Below are positions 63,734 to 64,000 of a stretch of 64,000 nucleotides of DNA, in pieces. Each line of letters starts with the position of its first letter. The stretch's first letter is position 1. The DNA lies in the NCBI RefSeq assembly GCF_000412675.1, contig NC_021505.1:1978501-2042500 (forward strand), given 5' to 3'. Position numbers and translations under genes: made by a program. This DNA is from Pseudomonas putida NBRC 14164. Lineage in GTDB: Bacteria; Pseudomonadota; Gammaproteobacteria; Pseudomonadales; Pseudomonadaceae. The notes under the pieces were generated by a model. It made no database searches. It saw only the letters and a list, made by a program, of their open reading frames with translations, and was not told the origin of the DNA.

Positions 63734-64000
63734 ATGCAGTTGGTCGGCTTGGGCAGGCCCGCCAGCTTGGCGGCAAGTTTGGCGGGGGTGCCATTGAACA
63801 GGCGGTTCAGGTGCGGGCTGTTGCCCTTTTCCGGGCCCAGCTTCAGGGCCGCGTACTTGATCAGCGGGCGCGTGGCCGGGGACAGCTGGTATTCCTGGTA
63901 GAACTGGCGCAGCAGTTCGAGGATTTCCCAATGGTCCGCCGTCAATGGGATACCCTCGCGCTCGGCCAAAGCCTCGGCGGCGGCGCGGGACCAGTCTTGC
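63730..64000 (-). CDS. tusE: Sulfur relay protein TusE (DsrC family), 3' part
   Basis: The C-terminal 89 codons of TusE; the window cuts the 5' end. DWSRAAAEALAEREGIPLTADHW and LLRQFYQEYQLSPATRPLIKY match the family, and the penultimate Cys of the C-terminal NCI is the conserved sulfur-carrying residue. TusE passes sulfur from TusBCD to MnmA, so the mnmA gene at 42.6 kb is its functional partner. The tusBCD genes usually stand upstream, beyond the window. Confidence 0.93.
   Translation of the reverse strand, partial: QDWSRAAAEALAEREGIPLTADHWEILELLRQFYQEYQLSPATRPLIKYAALKLGPEKGNSPHLNRLFNGTPAKLAAKLAGLPKPTNCI

Overview
This 64 kb window is a stretch of GC-rich chromosome from a fluorescent Pseudomonas, most likely of the P. 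putida group. Three things point there: the proteins themselves; the gene order (glgX-DUF2934-treY-malQ-treZ-glgA, gnd-zwf-GH15, a reductive pyrimidine catabolism cluster, nudJ-mnmA-hflD-purB, head-to-head isocitrate dehydrogenases, clpS-clpA-infA-bpt-aat-ftsK-lolA-rarA-crcB-serS-cysG), which I recall from P. putida genomes; and the many palindromic REP elements between genes. The organism name is inferred, not searched. I see no rRNA, tRNA, CRISPR array, insertion sequence or prophage.

Layout. 0-11 kb (minus strand): an alpha-glucan/trehalose operon. GlgA builds linear glucan, GlgX debranches, MalQ rearranges maltodextrins, and TreY then TreZ turn glucan ends into trehalose. A small DUF2934 protein sits inside the operon. 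11.5-16.3 kb (mostly plus): a short coiled-coil protein, then gnd and zwf (overlapping, oxidative pentose phosphate route) and a GH15 glucan hydrolase. 16.5-25.1 kb: an orphan HigA-like regulator with two palindromes at its promoter, a RutR-like TetR regulator preceded by a coupled 31-codon ORF, and the reductive pyrimidine pathway (PreT/PreA dihydropyrimidine dehydrogenase, dihydropyrimidinase, NCS1 transporter, N-carbamoyl-beta-alanine amidohydrolase). 25-33 kb: mixed housekeeping and accessory genes (P-loop kinase-like protein, RNase Z, NIPSNAP protein, lipocalin, RibD-like reductase, NhaB, dienoyl-CoA isomerase-like protein, NudC, TSUP permease).

32.8-36.3 kb is the most accessory-looking part: a stand-alone AT-richer RHS-core protein with an unrecognised C-terminal domain, an alpha/beta hydrolase and a FAD amine oxidase. 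From 36.5 kb on the window is core genome: topB, a GNAT protein, roxA, purB, hflD, mnmA, nudJ, monomeric idh and dimeric icd back to back, cspD, the N-degron proteolysis set (clpS, clpA, bpt, aat) interleaved with infA, then ftsK, lolA, rarA, crcB, serS, cysG, a glutathionyl-hydroquinone reductase, ybiB and the 3' part of tusE, cut by the window end.

Eighteen REP loci in three sequence types separate many of the transcription units. One REP lies inside the 3' end of the NCS1 transporter gene and another supplies the stop codon of the P-loop gene. No completely novel multi-gene system is obvious. The best leads are the orphan RHS protein, the HigA-like regulator with its operators, the coupled mini-ORF in front of the pyrimidine regulator, candidate operators in the hydA/transporter divergent region, and the inverted-repeat array upstream of glgA.
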